Assembly (NCBI GenBank): GCA_002786715.1
Contig: PCTW01000038.1
Coordinates: forward strand, 44,977-108,976
Source of the DNA: Bdellovibrio sp. CG22_combo_CG10-13_8_21_14_all_39_27
GTDB taxonomy: Bacteria; Bdellovibrionota; Bacteriovoracia; Bacteriovoracales; Bacteriovoracaceae
Direction of reading: 5' to 3'
Length of the DNA stretch: 64,000 nt
Positions 7,315-16,438 of the stretch are shown piece after piece; position 1 is the first letter of the stretch; each line of letters begins with the position of its first letter. The notes under the pieces were generated by a model, which was not told the origin of the DNA, ran no database searches, and was given only the letters and a program-made list of their open reading frames with translations. Both the position numbers and the translations under genes were made by a program.

Positions 7315-9246
7315 GAGCTTACAAGACTTGCTAAAAAGTTCGTTTATTCTGTCTTTATTTTTTTTGTAATCTTTAATGATCAATGCACTTGCATAGTTAT
7401 AGCATGCTACTCCATTATCTTTGTCACAGTTCTTTTGAAGAATTTCTATCGCAAATTGTCCATCTTCTAAAGGAAATTCTTTGTTGTAAACTAAGCCGTA
7501 GCAAGATACAAATTCTAGTTTTGAACAACCTTTTTTGAGATATGAGATTTCCTCTTCTTTATTCTTCTTTTCATTTTCAATATAAGCACTTAAGCGACAA
7601 AAATAATTTTCGTTTTTCTCACACTTTAGTGGCCAGCTTTGAAATTTCTCTTTAAAAGTTTCACTTTGATCATATTTATAAAAGTGTTGAATCTGATAAT
7701 GGCGCAAATCTTGAAGTTTGGTCTTTGTTGAAGATAAATAGAGTTCAAAATTGTCAAGATTAGGAAAAGAAAGTTCATAAGCATAGGGTAGGTTAAATGC
7801 ACCTTTTTTTATATTTAGCTGAGCAGATAAATTTTTCTCCAAAAAACTATACCTTCCTTTGCATACTCTGAAGCTTAAAGTTCCATAGATATCATTCTCG
7901 AATTCCAAATTTTCACAATGATTTTGATTTGAATAGTATTCCTTAAGATTAGCATTGATGTATTCAGGTTTTGAATTATCAAGTCTCATATTAAACCATG
8001 AGAGTAAGAACGAAAAACCAATTGAGAAAAACAAGATACAGAAATGAGAAATTGCAATTCGAAATGGAGCTGTTACTTTTGTATGACCTATCGTGGAAAA
8101 ACCTAGATCAAAAGCAAGACTTTTCTTTCTCATATTCTCTAGAATATAGTAAAAGAAATAATGGATAATTATTCCAAAATAAATGAATGGTTTATAATCA
8201 AAATAAGAAAGATCGTCATATTCACTTGTGGCCAGTACTACAGCAATAAAAAAGAAAATAAGACCAAAAACTAAAAAAAGAGTGCTGTAGACATTTCCTT
8301 TTGAAATTAATTGGAATTCGTTTTTCTTATCTTGCGTAATGAATTCGCCTTCAATTAAGTTGAAAGGTTCGTTATTTGTTCTTTTTAAGAAGAACAAAGC
8401 AAATCCCCAAATGATAAATAAACTAATTAAATTATACTTTCCGTTAACAGATTCAAAAGTGAGATTGAGCTTTAAGAGTTCATAGAGACTTTCAATAGTA
8501 AAACTTTGACCTTTTAATTTTAAAAGTGTTGCATATCGAGAAACTTCCCAGATCGCTAAACCAAATGTTGCAGATAGACCAATGAACCACTTGCTTAAAT
8601 GGTCTATTCCTTTTGAATACTTTTTATAGAGGCTTGTCGCAAATGCTAACTCTAAAAATGCTTTACCGAAAAAATTGAAATCACTTTGAAGCTTCTCATT
8701 CATTAATCCTGAAAAAAATCCCAATAGAATAGACGCCAATAAACATCCTAGTAGTGAAATGTAAAAACCTTTATAGTGTTCAATAATCGTAAGAGATTCT
8801 TTTTGAAGTTCTAATTTTTCATCATGAATGATCTGATCCGATTTAATAACTGCAATATTATTAATAAGGACAATTTGCTCACTTTTTAAATTCTGAAATG
8901 TTTGGAATGTCGAAATAAATGCAAATAATTTGATTAATGAACTAGTTAGTTTTTCAATTTTACTGTGAAATCTTAAACCAGCAGCAAATCCATCAATAAT
9001 TAATGCTTTTTTCGTTATTGTAATTCTAAGTGCTTTAATGAGTTTTCTAATGCTCTTTAAATTTTCCTTTGTATTTATTTTTTCGTAAATAGAGTTTGAA
9101 GTTTGTAAGCTAACAATAATAACGTATTGACCATTAGCGTTTGCGTTAATGTTAATTATTTGATTTTCAAAAGCACCAAAGCAGCTATCGTTAGAAACTT
9201 TGAGATGATTTATTTCGGCAAATTCAATGAGTGCTTTATCAAGCAT
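7285..9246 (-). CDS. Large membrane protein with C-terminal cysteine-paired Sel1-like repeats
   Basis: 653 residues. An N-terminal soluble region of about 160 residues is followed by several membrane spans between about 165 and 430 (for example FYISLLGCLLASILLGFF, LFIIWGFALFF, LFLVFGLIFFFIAVVLA, FRIAISHFCILFFSIGFSFLLSW). The C-terminal 220 residues are soluble, and the last 110 contain paired cysteines typical of Sel1-like repeats of the Helicobacter cysteine-rich type (CSKLEFVSC, CDKDNGVAC, CKLSYEQAC). It lies 18 bases downstream of the M50 protease gene, which has the same kind of tail, so they probably form an operon and may act together. Function unknown. Confidence 0.75.
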   Translation of the reverse strand: MLDKALIEFAEINHLKVSNDSCFGAFENQIININANANGQYVIIVSLQTSNSIYEKINTKENLKSIRKLIKALRITITKKALIIDGFAAGLRFHSKIEKLTSSLIKLFAFISTFQTFQNLKSEQIVLINNIAVIKSDQIIHDEKLELQKESLTIIEHYKGFYISLLGCLLASILLGFFSGLMNEKLQSDFNFFGKAFLELAFATSLYKKYSKGIDHLSKWFIGLSATFGLAIWEVSRYATLLKLKGQSFTIESLYELLKLNLTFESVNGKYNLISLFIIWGFALFFLKRTNNEPFNLIEGEFITQDKKNEFQLISKGNVYSTLFLVFGLIFFFIAVVLATSEYDDLSYFDYKPFIYFGIIIHYFFYYILENMRKKSLAFDLGFSTIGHTKVTAPFRIAISHFCILFFSIGFSFLLSWFNMRLDNSKPEYINANLKEYYSNQNHCENLEFENDIYGTLSFRVCKGRYSFLEKNLSAQLNIKKGAFNLPYAYELSFPNLDNFELYLSSTKTKLQDLRHYQIQHFYKYDQSETFKEKFQSWPLKCEKNENYFCRLSAYIENEKKNKEEEISYLKKGCSKLEFVSCYGLVYNKEFPLEDGQFAIEILQKNCDKDNGVACYNYASALIIKDYKKNKDRINELFSKSCKLSYEQACRNI

Positions 9247-9264
9247 CTTTAACCCTTTTGATAC

Positions 9265-10641
9265 TTATAAGCTCGCAGGCACTCTGCCAATTTGATAACA
9301 GTATGATTTTTCACCGAGCTCACAAGCCTTTTCCTTTAAGACCTTAATTCTATAATCACTTCCATTCTTATCTTCGTAATAAGTGATGAGGCTTCTGCAG
9401 GCGTCTGGCGACCGCTTATCGCAAGAGTTTTCCATTTGCATTAGAGCGAATGTACTCTCATTCGGCTTTGGGTATTTTTGGGATTCTATGACTTCAAGAC
9501 AAGAGTTAAAATCTTTTCCTGAAGCGCAAGCGTATTTAAATAATGAATTCGCCAGTTCTTCTTCATTCTTCATTTTGTGAAGATAACCTAAATAACGACA
9601 GCTAAAATCAGAATGTTTTTTACATTGATATTCCCATTGGAATTTTAAACTCTTATATGTAGGGCTTGATTCTTGGCCTTTTAATCCATATTCGATTCCA
9701 GCATAATCCAAATATTCATCATAAGAATTATTAAGGATAAATGCATTTCTCGAATTTTCACGATTCGAAATTTGTTTTTGTTTGTATAGAATGGGGCCAA
9801 AAGTAAGAAGTGCTAATACTAGGATTGATAAAGTTGAAAGAGATCCGACAATCCAGCGATGTGGGGAGAGTGACGATTCGATTGCTGTCTTCGTTCTAAT
9901 GATGATAGCTGAGTAATTAAATCTTCGAGGATTTTTAGCCGCTTCTTCGGCATCAATTTCTAGATAGATGTCATAAGCACTGCGATTAACGAGATCGCGA
10001 TCATTAAATATTTCTTTTGCTTTTGAGATTTGTCTAAAGCCATTAACAAATAACCCAATCAGAAAATATATAAAGTAGAGATTTCCTTGGAAAAGAATGA
10101 ATCCTGACATTGCGATTAAAGAAAGAAATGAAATAAAAAGAATAAGATCAAAATGCCAACTCTTTGAGTCTTTATTAATTAAGACAGTAAAAAGCATGTG
10201 CCCGCCATCTAGCGGATACATAGGAAAGAGATTGAAGACATTGATAACAAGCGCATAAGTTGCGTAATACCAGAACGAATATGCGATATCTTGTGAAATA
10301 GGCAAGAATTCAAAATGATAAAGGTAATAGACTCCAAAGCCAAGTAAGGCAGTTAAAATGCCTCCAAATGGGCCAGCCGCTGATATGATAAACTCTTCAT
10401 ACCTATTGTTAGCTGGAGTTTCAGGTTCAACTGCAGCACCGAGAAAAGGAACAAAATAAAACTTCTTAATTTTGTGCCCAAAGTAAATCATAGCAGCAGC
10501 GTGTGAGAGCTCATGAATGGCCAGAACCAAAAGAATGATGATTCCCATTTGAAAGTTTTGAAAAAGAAGAAAGGCCATCACGCCTATGACAATGAGAGGC
10601 AGCCCTTTTAACTTATCATTGAACTTCTTGTTTTCTTCCAT
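9265..10641 (-). CDS. M50-family site-2 protease with cysteine-rich Sel1-like tail
   Basis: 458 residues. The zinc-binding motif HELSH is at 43-47 inside a membrane helix, and the third ligand lies in NLFPMYPLDGGH near residue 140, so this is an active-looking intramembrane metalloprotease. Further helices follow to about residue 285. The C-terminal 150 residues are soluble and hold Cys pairs spaced as in Sel1-like repeats (CKKHSDFSC, CASGKDFNSC, CDKRSPDAC, CELGEKSYC). Site-2 proteases release regulators from membranes or trim signal-peptide remnants. Here the Sel1 tail is an added protein-binding module shared with its operon partner. No substrate is evident nearby. Confidence 0.9.
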   Translation of the reverse strand: MEENKKFNDKLKGLPLIVIGVMAFLLFQNFQMGIIILLVLAIHELSHAAAMIYFGHKIKKFYFVPFLGAAVEPETPANNRYEEFIISAAGPFGGILTALLGFGVYYLYHFEFLPISQDIAYSFWYYATYALVINVFNLFPMYPLDGGHMLFTVLINKDSKSWHFDLILFISFLSLIAMSGFILFQGNLYFIYFLIGLFVNGFRQISKAKEIFNDRDLVNRSAYDIYLEIDAEEAAKNPRRFNYSAIIIRTKTAIESSLSPHRWIVGSLSTLSILVLALLTFGPILYKQKQISNRENSRNAFILNNSYDEYLDYAGIEYGLKGQESSPTYKSLKFQWEYQCKKHSDFSCRYLGYLHKMKNEEELANSLFKYACASGKDFNSCLEVIESQKYPKPNESTFALMQMENSCDKRSPDACRSLITYYEDKNGSDYRIKVLKEKACELGEKSYCYQIGRVPASL

Positions 10642-10685
10642 TGAACACCTATCATTATATGTTTGTAGACATATCGGACTACGGA

Positions 10686-10706
10686 ACTCGGACTTTAGTT
10701 AAAATT
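10686..10706. promoter_or_regulatory. Shared 21-base upstream motif, copy A
   Basis: Begins ACTCGGACTTTAGTTAAA. 19 of 21 positions match 21578-21598, which lies at a similar distance upstream of another minus-strand gene. A weaker version is near 4728-4750 upstream of the first ABC ATPase. It may be a promoter element, operator or remnant of a dispersed repeat; no function can be assigned from sequence alone. Confidence 0.45.
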
Positions 10707-10785
10707 AATTTACCCTCAATCATCTAACTGGTAAGTATTTAGAATTAGGAACACTCGGAAGATATTTAGTTCAAGAATTTCGAGT

Positions 10786-10939
10786 TGGCATTTCGTGACT
10801 CTTCCCAAAAAACAATCGGCCGGCATCAAAAGCCTCTTCAAAGATCAGGCCCGTCCCTGGGGCTCACTCAAAGCGAGTTTCCGAAGAAAAGATTCTGGCC
10901 GATAAGATGGTGGTGGTGAAGTTGAGGTTGGAGGTTTGA
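10786..10939 (+). pseudogene. Broken DUF1905 gene copy
   Basis: Near-identical to the DUF1905 gene at 6399-6695 but lacking its first third and with an internal deletion of about 100 bases: it runs from TGGCATTTCGTGAC through GGGGCTCACTCAAAG, then jumps to GAAAAGATTCTGGCC and ends GAGGTTTGA. It has no start codon. The gap 10642-11013 otherwise holds the promoter region of the M50 gene and, after the fragment, a segment (about 10940-10965, AGAGTTAAGCGAATTAAAC) that resembles the end of the dispersed repeat near 13390. Confidence 0.85.
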
Positions 10940-11013
10940 TTCAGCAGAGTTAAGCGAATTAAACTCCAACAGTGACAGGTGCGTGATACAGTTCGGCGGA
11001 GTTAGGTGTTTTA

Positions 11014-12471
11014 TTACAATTTCAAATATTCTAAGATCAAGTTGTCGATTTTCTTTTTTTGATTCAATTCTTCTGCTAACACTAGTGCTGTCCTGCCATT
11101 TTGGTCCCTAATGTTGAGTTCTATTCCTCTTTCTTTAAGGTAAACCACAATTGGTAGACAGTTCTTTCTGACTGCCATATGAAGTGGAGTTCCTAGATTG
11201 ATATCGACTTTTTCGCTTTCGATTAAATATTTCATGAGAAGCAAATTGCATTTCTGTGATGTAAAATCGGTTACATAATATAATATGTCTTCTCGATCCG
11301 TATTAACACTTACATATGGTTTTTTCTTATCATGCCAATGGTTCTTAACAATGTAGTCGAAAGAGGCGTTCCCATTGTTAAATGCAAACTTAATTAAAGA
11401 ATCTTCTTCAACTGGAAAACTCAGAGAATCCAAAAACTTCAAAATTTCTATTTGATTATAGCGGATAGCAATTTCATATAAGTTCAGATTGCTTGAAGAT
11501 CTAAAGGCCAAAAGATCATCCACCTTATTCTGCTTTACAAGTTCAAAATCCCCATGGGCGACGGTCTTGCCGATGTCGCTATGATAATTGTAGTAAGGTT
11601 TAAGCGCTTCCAGGGTGATTCCATCCCTAATGGGTTTAAAAAATGGGGGTACGATTATAACAATTAAACAAAAAGCTATTGTCTTTTTGAAATCAAATAC
11701 TTCATAGAATTTTGGATTGATTGCTCCTTTTGATTCAGTTTTAAATATTTTAGGCACATTATAAAGATGAACTGCTGTTAATAGTAATATAAGAGATGGT
11801 CCCAAGTATGACTCAGCAATGAAGTCTACAGTTAGGGTGATATATTTAAAAATAATTTCAAATAAAAGAAAATATTTCTTAGGCTCAACTTGAAAGTAAA
11901 AAGAGTAAATTATATTCAAGTAAGCAGAGGCAAAGAGATAGAATGTGACCATAACTAAGAAGCGTATCATTAAATACATCTTCAACTTGCTATCAATTTG
12001 TTGATATTGAGATCTTGGACGAGTGACTAAGTGTGAGACTGAGGCTGAAGAGATAATGGCGAGAAATGCTATTGCGTATGAGTTAAATAATAACAAATTC
12101 CAACCCTTGATTTCTAATGCCGAGACGCTAATGCCTCCGAGCAATAAAGAAAAGAGGACTAGAGGGAGAAACGAAATTACGTTAGATAAAGTGAGCGCCG
12201 TCATCATCGAGCGCTTACTGATTGGTAGGGACAGGTAATACTTTATACTTGGGCAGTTGATGTCTTCATTGGTTGAAGGGAGAATCCGACTCATCATAGA
12301 AAGTGTGATGCTGATCACAAAGGCGGAGAGCAGAATCAAGATCGCGAAGATTTCTGGAATCGGTAAGACTTTAATGATGATGAAACTTAAAAGGTTAACC
12401 AGCACTCCGGCGGTTAACTCCACCTTAAACCAACTGATTTGTTCTTTGAGGATAAAGATGACATCTTTCAT
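11014..12471 (-). CDS. ABC-2 type permease fused to ankyrin repeats (copy 2)
   Basis: 485 residues, homologous along its whole length to 2554-4014: the same ILPSTNEDINCPSIKYYLSL and RPRSQYQQID motifs in the membrane half, and the same ankyrin-like tail (NLYEIAIRYNQIEILKFL; TPLHMAVRKNCLPIVVYLKE; DQNGRTALVLAEEL). Its start overlaps the stop of the ATPase gene by 4 bases. Two divergent copies kept intact with the same fusion suggest the ankyrin tail matters for function, perhaps by binding cytoplasmic cargo or a regulator (inference). Substrate unknown. Confidence 0.85.
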   Translation of the reverse strand: MKDVIFILKEQISWFKVELTAGVLVNLLSFIIIKVLPIPEIFAILILLSAFVISITLSMMSRILPSTNEDINCPSIKYYLSLPISKRSMMTALTLSNVISFLPLVLFSLLLGGISVSALEIKGWNLLLFNSYAIAFLAIISSASVSHLVTRPRSQYQQIDSKLKMYLMIRFLVMVTFYLFASAYLNIIYSFYFQVEPKKYFLLFEIIFKYITLTVDFIAESYLGPSLILLLTAVHLYNVPKIFKTESKGAINPKFYEVFDFKKTIAFCLIVIIVPPFFKPIRDGITLEALKPYYNYHSDIGKTVAHGDFELVKQNKVDDLLAFRSSSNLNLYEIAIRYNQIEILKFLDSLSFPVEEDSLIKFAFNNGNASFDYIVKNHWHDKKKPYVSVNTDREDILYYVTDFTSQKCNLLLMKYLIESEKVDINLGTPLHMAVRKNCLPIVVYLKERGIELNIRDQNGRTALVLAEELNQKKKIDNLILEYLKL

Positions 12472-13154
12472 ACTGCTTTGCCCTTTTTAAAGAGCTTATT
12501 AATATCTTCAGGTCCATGAATTTCGAATCCTCCATTACCAATGAAAATGATCTGATCAGCGACCCCAGCTAGATCGTCGATGATATTCGTTGCAAGTAAG
12601 ATACAGCCACCTTGCTGGCAATAGGCTTTTGCAAGTTGAAAGAAAATGCCTCTGGCTTCAGGATCAAGCACGGCCGTGATCTCATCGACCAGCATGAGTT
12701 TTGGAATGGCTGCAAAACCAAATATGATTTGAACTCGTTTGCGTTGCCCGGTCGATAGTGAGCCGATCTTAGCGATTGGATTTAAGTTAAATAATGAAAG
12801 CAATTCTCTCTCTTTATCCTTGCTATAACTTGGATAAAAATGAGCGAGGTGATCAAGCTGCTCTTGAATAGAAAGCTTGGCATTATGACTGATGTCCTGA
12901 GACAAAAAGGCGATCTGGCTTATGTTCATGCGATGATCGGCCATTGGCTCTTCACCCAGAACCAGCAATTCACCCGAAGTCTTAGGCCTGATTCCCATTA
13001 TGAGATCAATCAGTGTGGTTTTACCTGAGCCATTAACGCCCAGTAGTCCGATTAACTTACCAGATTCAATTTGTACCGATAGGTCTTTAAAGATAACCTT
13101 TCCGTAAGGCACCTGATAGGTGAGATTTTTTATTTGCAAGATAGATTGGGTCAT
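12468..13154 (-). CDS. ABC transporter ATP-binding protein (copy 2)
   Basis: 228 residues, paralogue of 4011-4700. Walker A is GVNGSGKTT, the signature is LSTGQRKRV, Walker B is LMLVDEITAVLDPEA, and the switch region again reads LATNI, without the usual His. It pairs with the ankyrin-tailed permease directly downstream. The upstream gap 13155-13465 is shared with a divergent outer-membrane protein gene and contains a truncated copy of the dispersed repeat at 13371-13393; no clear promoter could be picked out. Confidence 0.93.
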   Translation of the reverse strand: MTQSILQIKNLTYQVPYGKVIFKDLSVQIESGKLIGLLGVNGSGKTTLIDLIMGIRPKTSGELLVLGEEPMADHRMNISQIAFLSQDISHNAKLSIQEQLDHLAHFYPSYSKDKERELLSLFNLNPIAKIGSLSTGQRKRVQIIFGFAAIPKLMLVDEITAVLDPEARGIFFQLAKAYCQQGGCILLATNIIDDLAGVADQIIFIGNGGFEIHGPEDINKLFKKGKAV

Positions 13155-13370
13155 CTATGAATTTTAACCTGAAGTGATGAATTTAAAGGTTTAAAAAGCA
13201 TTAACCCTGATTTCAGTGACTTAAGGGAACGATTTTACCGATCTCAACTTTCAAAGAGTTGGCAGTGCACTCAACGTGATTTCAAAATTCCTCTTCTGTT
13301 CCATTCGGTGGGAGCATGCTTGTTTGATGCTAGCGTAGCTTCTAATTAAGAAAGTTCTAAATACTTTAGA

Positions 13371-13393
13371 ATAAACGATTTGATCCACGAGAG
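13371..13393 (+). repeat. Dispersed repeat, truncated copy
   Basis: ATAAACGATTTGATCC followed by ACGAGAG matches the right-hand part of the repeat at 6361-6391 with one substitution. It continues as AGTTAAGCAAAATTAAC, resembling 10948-10965. It lies about 70 bases upstream of the outer-membrane protein start. Confidence 0.65.
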
Positions 13394-13465
13394 TTAAGCA
13401 AAATTAACCCCAATAATTTCTAATGTCTGTTATCTTCAAAGAAGAAATCTTTTTTGGAGGAACTT

Positions 13466-14416
13466 TTGAAAGCATTGTTATTCGTCGGATTATTTGTCTC
13501 AACTTTTTCACTCTTCGCTTCTGAGCGCAAATATAGCGACCTCGTCTATACTCCTAATCATGGGGACTTTGTTGTCGAGGCCAAGTATGGATCAACTTAC
13601 AACAAAACCAAGTGGGAATACCTATCGCGCGAATATTTCACAAGCGAAACAAACTCAGATAGAGCAAGCATTGGCTTTGGTTATGGTTTCTCAAACAACT
13701 TCGCGATGGCCGTTCGTGGATCACAGCTCCTAACTTCAAAACAAGAAATTACCTATGGACCGGCCTCAACTCTTAATACCCAAAAGTTCACCTATAAAAG
13801 TTCAGGAATGGAAGATCCCGAAATCAAGGCCATCTATCGCGCACGCGATGGAGCAGCAGAGGGCGAGCTCAGTACCATTGTCTATTTAGAAGTAACGCCA
13901 AAAACAAAAAAGGCCATCTCGGCAACTACAACCGCCAAAGGAAATGCTGCTAATGGTGGCACTAATATTCAAATCGGTACGGAGTTCGGTTCAAAAAATG
14001 CCAACGTCTCATACTCATTTGATATCAGCTTAACTTCAAATGGCGAGAGCAAATCAAAATCTGCAACCACGGGATCAGAAACCACGACAGAGGCTTATGG
14101 CTTGTTACAAGGTGCTGCTTCAGCCCAATGGCAATTCGGCGAAAAAACAAATCTACGCGGCTCGCTTGGCTTAGGCTCAGTCGGCAAAACCAAAACCAAA
14201 TTCGCCAATGGAACATTCTATGAATATGACTCAGCTCTCTTAGTACTCCTCGGCGGCGCGATCTATCACGAAGTCGCCAACAAAGCCTACCTCTTCGCCG
14301 AACTCGCCGGAGTCGGCGTGAGCGAGCGAACTGTCAAAGATGAAACTGGTGTGAGCATTGATGAGACAGAGAATAGTTCGGGAGTCTTTTCGGTTGGGTT
14401 TGCGAAGGAGTTTTGA
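13466..14416 (+). CDS. Predicted outer-membrane beta-barrel protein
   Basis: 316 residues from TTG at 13466, chosen because GGAGG stands 5 bases upstream and because it gives a clean signal peptide, MKALLFVGLFVSTFSLFA. The mature protein has alternating polar and hydrophobic residues, many Gly/Thr/Ser turns, and ends in VGFAKEF with a terminal Phe, as expected for a barrel inserted by the BAM machinery. It resembles proteins annotated as transporter-like or hypothetical barrels; no specific family is recognised. It is transcribed away from the second ABC cassette. Confidence 0.8.
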   Translation: MKALLFVGLFVSTFSLFASERKYSDLVYTPNHGDFVVEAKYGSTYNKTKWEYLSREYFTSETNSDRASIGFGYGFSNNFAMAVRGSQLLTSKQEITYGPASTLNTQKFTYKSSGMEDPEIKAIYRARDGAAEGELSTIVYLEVTPKTKKAISATTTAKGNAANGGTNIQIGTEFGSKNANVSYSFDISLTSNGESKSKSATTGSETTTEAYGLLQGAASAQWQFGEKTNLRGSLGLGSVGKTKTKFANGTFYEYDSALLVLLGGAIYHEVANKAYLFAELAGVGVSERTVKDETGVSIDETENSSGVFSVGFAKEF

Positions 14417-14599
14417 GGACCGGGGAAAGTTTGACTAATTATATTATTAAAAAAAGCTACAATTAATTATAAATGCATTTCCTCATAATCTAGCAGCGGA
14501 TTTTGAATCACTATCGTTTACCAATTGAACTAATATGAAAAACAACTCCTCTTTAGCGCTGTGATTTCAGTAGTTTAAATGACATCTAAAGGAATGGCC

Positions 14600-14648
14600 T
14601 TGATTGGCCGATAGAAAACTGGTATACTTAAGTAAACAAAAGTAAACA
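14600..14648 (+). promoter_or_regulatory. Promoter with adjoining direct-repeat operator for the XRE-ImmA/PIN locus
   Basis: TTGATT (14600-14605) and TATACT (14623-14628) are separated by 17 bases, a good sigma-70 type promoter. Immediately downstream, AGTAAACA occurs twice (14631-14638 and 14641-14648) with a 10-base period, covering the expected transcription start. This is where an XRE regulator would be expected to bind its own promoter. A second possible promoter, TTGACT (14653) with TATAAG (14676), would give an almost leaderless message. Confidence 0.65.
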
Positions 14649-14690
14649 TTAGTTGACTCTTGTTATATGATTGGCTATAAGGACAACTCA

Positions 14691-15854
14691 ATGGATAAAA
14701 AACTTAACACTAGATTGATTTCTGAGATGATGCTTGAGAAAGGTCTTTCGCAACAAGATCTTGCTGAAAAAATTGGTGTATCTAAAGCGGCTGTTTCAAA
14801 ATGGCTTAAGCCTGAATCTTTCCCTAAACCTTCATATCTTCTTAAGCTTGGGAAGTTGCTTGGTGTTCGCCATAGTGAGCTTGTCTCACTTGCAGACACT
14901 CTTTTATCTCCACAGGTTGCATTCAGAAAAAGTGGAAATTATAAAATAAAAGTTGAACATGTTGAGCAGTTTCAATTTGTAGCTAGACTTCTAAAAAAGC
15001 TTTGCCCTTATCTACCTTTTGATAAATATAGTAATCCACCAACACTTTCAAATCCCACAATAAATTACAAGTATGTGCAAGAGGTAGCTGCTATTGTTCG
15101 TCAAGGTGTTGCAAAACCAAATGGTGAAATTGAGTATATAAGCTTAATTTCTCTATTTAATGATTTAAAAGCGATTTTAATTCCTGTTCTTTGGGATAAG
15201 AAAACAAAGAAGCAAGGGACGCATATATATTTACCAGAATCAAAAACAACTTGGATTTTTTTAAATATTGATTCAAGTATTTTTGATTTTAAATTTTGGA
15301 TGGCCCATGAACTTGGTCATGCAAAAGCACCATTCCTCGAAGGGGATGAAGGTGAAGATTTTGCTGACAGATTTGCAGGGGCCCTTCTTTTTCCCGAGGT
15401 TATGGCAAAAGAAGCATATGAAGAATTGATAAATATTGATGGGGTTTGGAATAGGGTTAATAAAATTGTTGAGCTTGCTAAGTCATTAATGATTTCCCCG
15501 CTTACAATTTATTATCAATTAAAGTTTTATAGTGATGAATACTCATTAAACTCACTTGATCTAGAGCAAGACAGAGCTATTTTTAGAGCTACAACAGAGA
15601 TGAACTCGCAATATGAAAACTTAAGCGGTTGTATTTTTAAAACTGAAAATCCTTCTGTTCAAGATTATTTAAAATTTGCGGAAGATGGATTCGGAAGTAT
15701 GTTTTTTAAGGTTCTTAAAGAAGCACTTCATAAAGAGGGAGATATTTCACCAAAGTTTATTTCTAATGTATTAGATATTTCACTAGCAGATGCTTATGAA
15801 ATTATGAAAGAGTTGATCACGGATGAACACCCATCAGAAAATTCCACAATCTAG
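14691..15854 (+). CDS. XRE-family regulator with ImmA/IrrE metallopeptidase domain
   Basis: 387 residues from ATG at 14691, preceded by AAGGA; the in-frame ATG at 14667 lacks a site and precedes the second promoter candidate. The N-terminal helix-turn-helix (SQQDLAEKIGVSKAAVSKWL, about residues 20-40) binds DNA. An ImmA/IrrE domain follows, with the zinc motif HELGH near residue 206 and downstream acidic ligands in EGEDFADRFAGALLFP. Proteins of this type act as antitoxin-like or phage-immunity regulators that are proteolytically controlled. It overlaps the PIN-domain gene by 32 bases, forming a two-gene toxin-antitoxin-like module. Confidence 0.92.
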   Translation: MDKKLNTRLISEMMLEKGLSQQDLAEKIGVSKAAVSKWLKPESFPKPSYLLKLGKLLGVRHSELVSLADTLLSPQVAFRKSGNYKIKVEHVEQFQFVARLLKKLCPYLPFDKYSNPPTLSNPTINYKYVQEVAAIVRQGVAKPNGEIEYISLISLFNDLKAILIPVLWDKKTKKQGTHIYLPESKTTWIFLNIDSSIFDFKFWMAHELGHAKAPFLEGDEGEDFADRFAGALLFPEVMAKEAYEELINIDGVWNRVNKIVELAKSLMISPLTIYYQLKFYSDEYSLNSLDLEQDRAIFRATTEMNSQYENLSGCIFKTENPSVQDYLKFAEDGFGSMFFKVLKEALHKEGDISPKFISNVLDISLADAYEIMKELITDEHPSENSTI

Positions 15855-16416
15855 AATTTTAATCGATTCTAATGCTTACTTTAGGCTTGCTCAGTCAATT
15901 CACCCGTTGTTGAGTCAAGAGTTTGGTTCGAAAAGATACTGTCTTTATATCATTGACGGCTTTGAATACGAATACTTTAGAAGTTCGAGATTAAAAACAA
16001 GCTTCTCCTGGGTTCAACAGGAAGAGTATACAAAGAACCGTGCTCAAAAAATCAATAGAAGTAAAAAAGAAAAAAATGAAACAGCTTTTAATTTAGAGTA
16101 TTTAAATGAAACTGCAAAAGAGTTAGAGCTTACCACTTCTCCTGTGGATTCAGAAGCGCTCGCATTAGCGATGACTCTTTCTATACCCGTTGTCACTGAT
16201 GACTCGGACATGCTTAAGTTGGCATCAGAATATGAAATTAGAACGATGAAAACCTTAGAATTAATGAAACTAATGCTCGACGAGGGCCATATTGATAACC
16301 AAAAAATTGATGTAATTACATCTTATTGGGACTATTCAAAAGATTTTCCGAAAGATTTCGTAAAAGATTTTAGTAGTATATTTGGCAGAGAAGCAAAAAA
16401 AATAATTTTTAAATAA
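15823..16416 (+). CDS. PIN-domain nuclease-like protein
   Basis: 197 residues. ILIDSNAYFRL gives the first conserved Asp (15), DSEALALAM the conserved Glu (111), and VVTDDSDML the later Asp cluster (126-129), which is the usual acidic set of a PIN ribonuclease. The start lies inside the end of the XRE-ImmA gene, so the two are coupled. By analogy with other XRE-ImmA (COG2856) modules, this is the probable toxin or effector. The C-terminal 50 residues are an extension beyond the core. The pairing of a PIN protein with an XRE-ImmA regulator in one operon supports a stress or defence role. Confidence 0.82.
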   Translation: MNTHQKIPQSRILIDSNAYFRLAQSIHPLLSQEFGSKRYCLYIIDGFEYEYFRSSRLKTSFSWVQQEEYTKNRAQKINRSKKEKNETAFNLEYLNETAKELELTTSPVDSEALALAMTLSIPVVTDDSDMLKLASEYEIRTMKTLELMKLMLDEGHIDNQKIDVITSYWDYSKDFPKDFVKDFSSIFGREAKKIIFK

Positions 16417-16438
16417 AATAGCTGGGAACTTGGGAACT

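Noticed and set aside
12023-12490. Plus-strand ORFs inside the second ABC permease
   Set aside because: Antisense shadows with no ribosome-binding sites or recognisable sequence.
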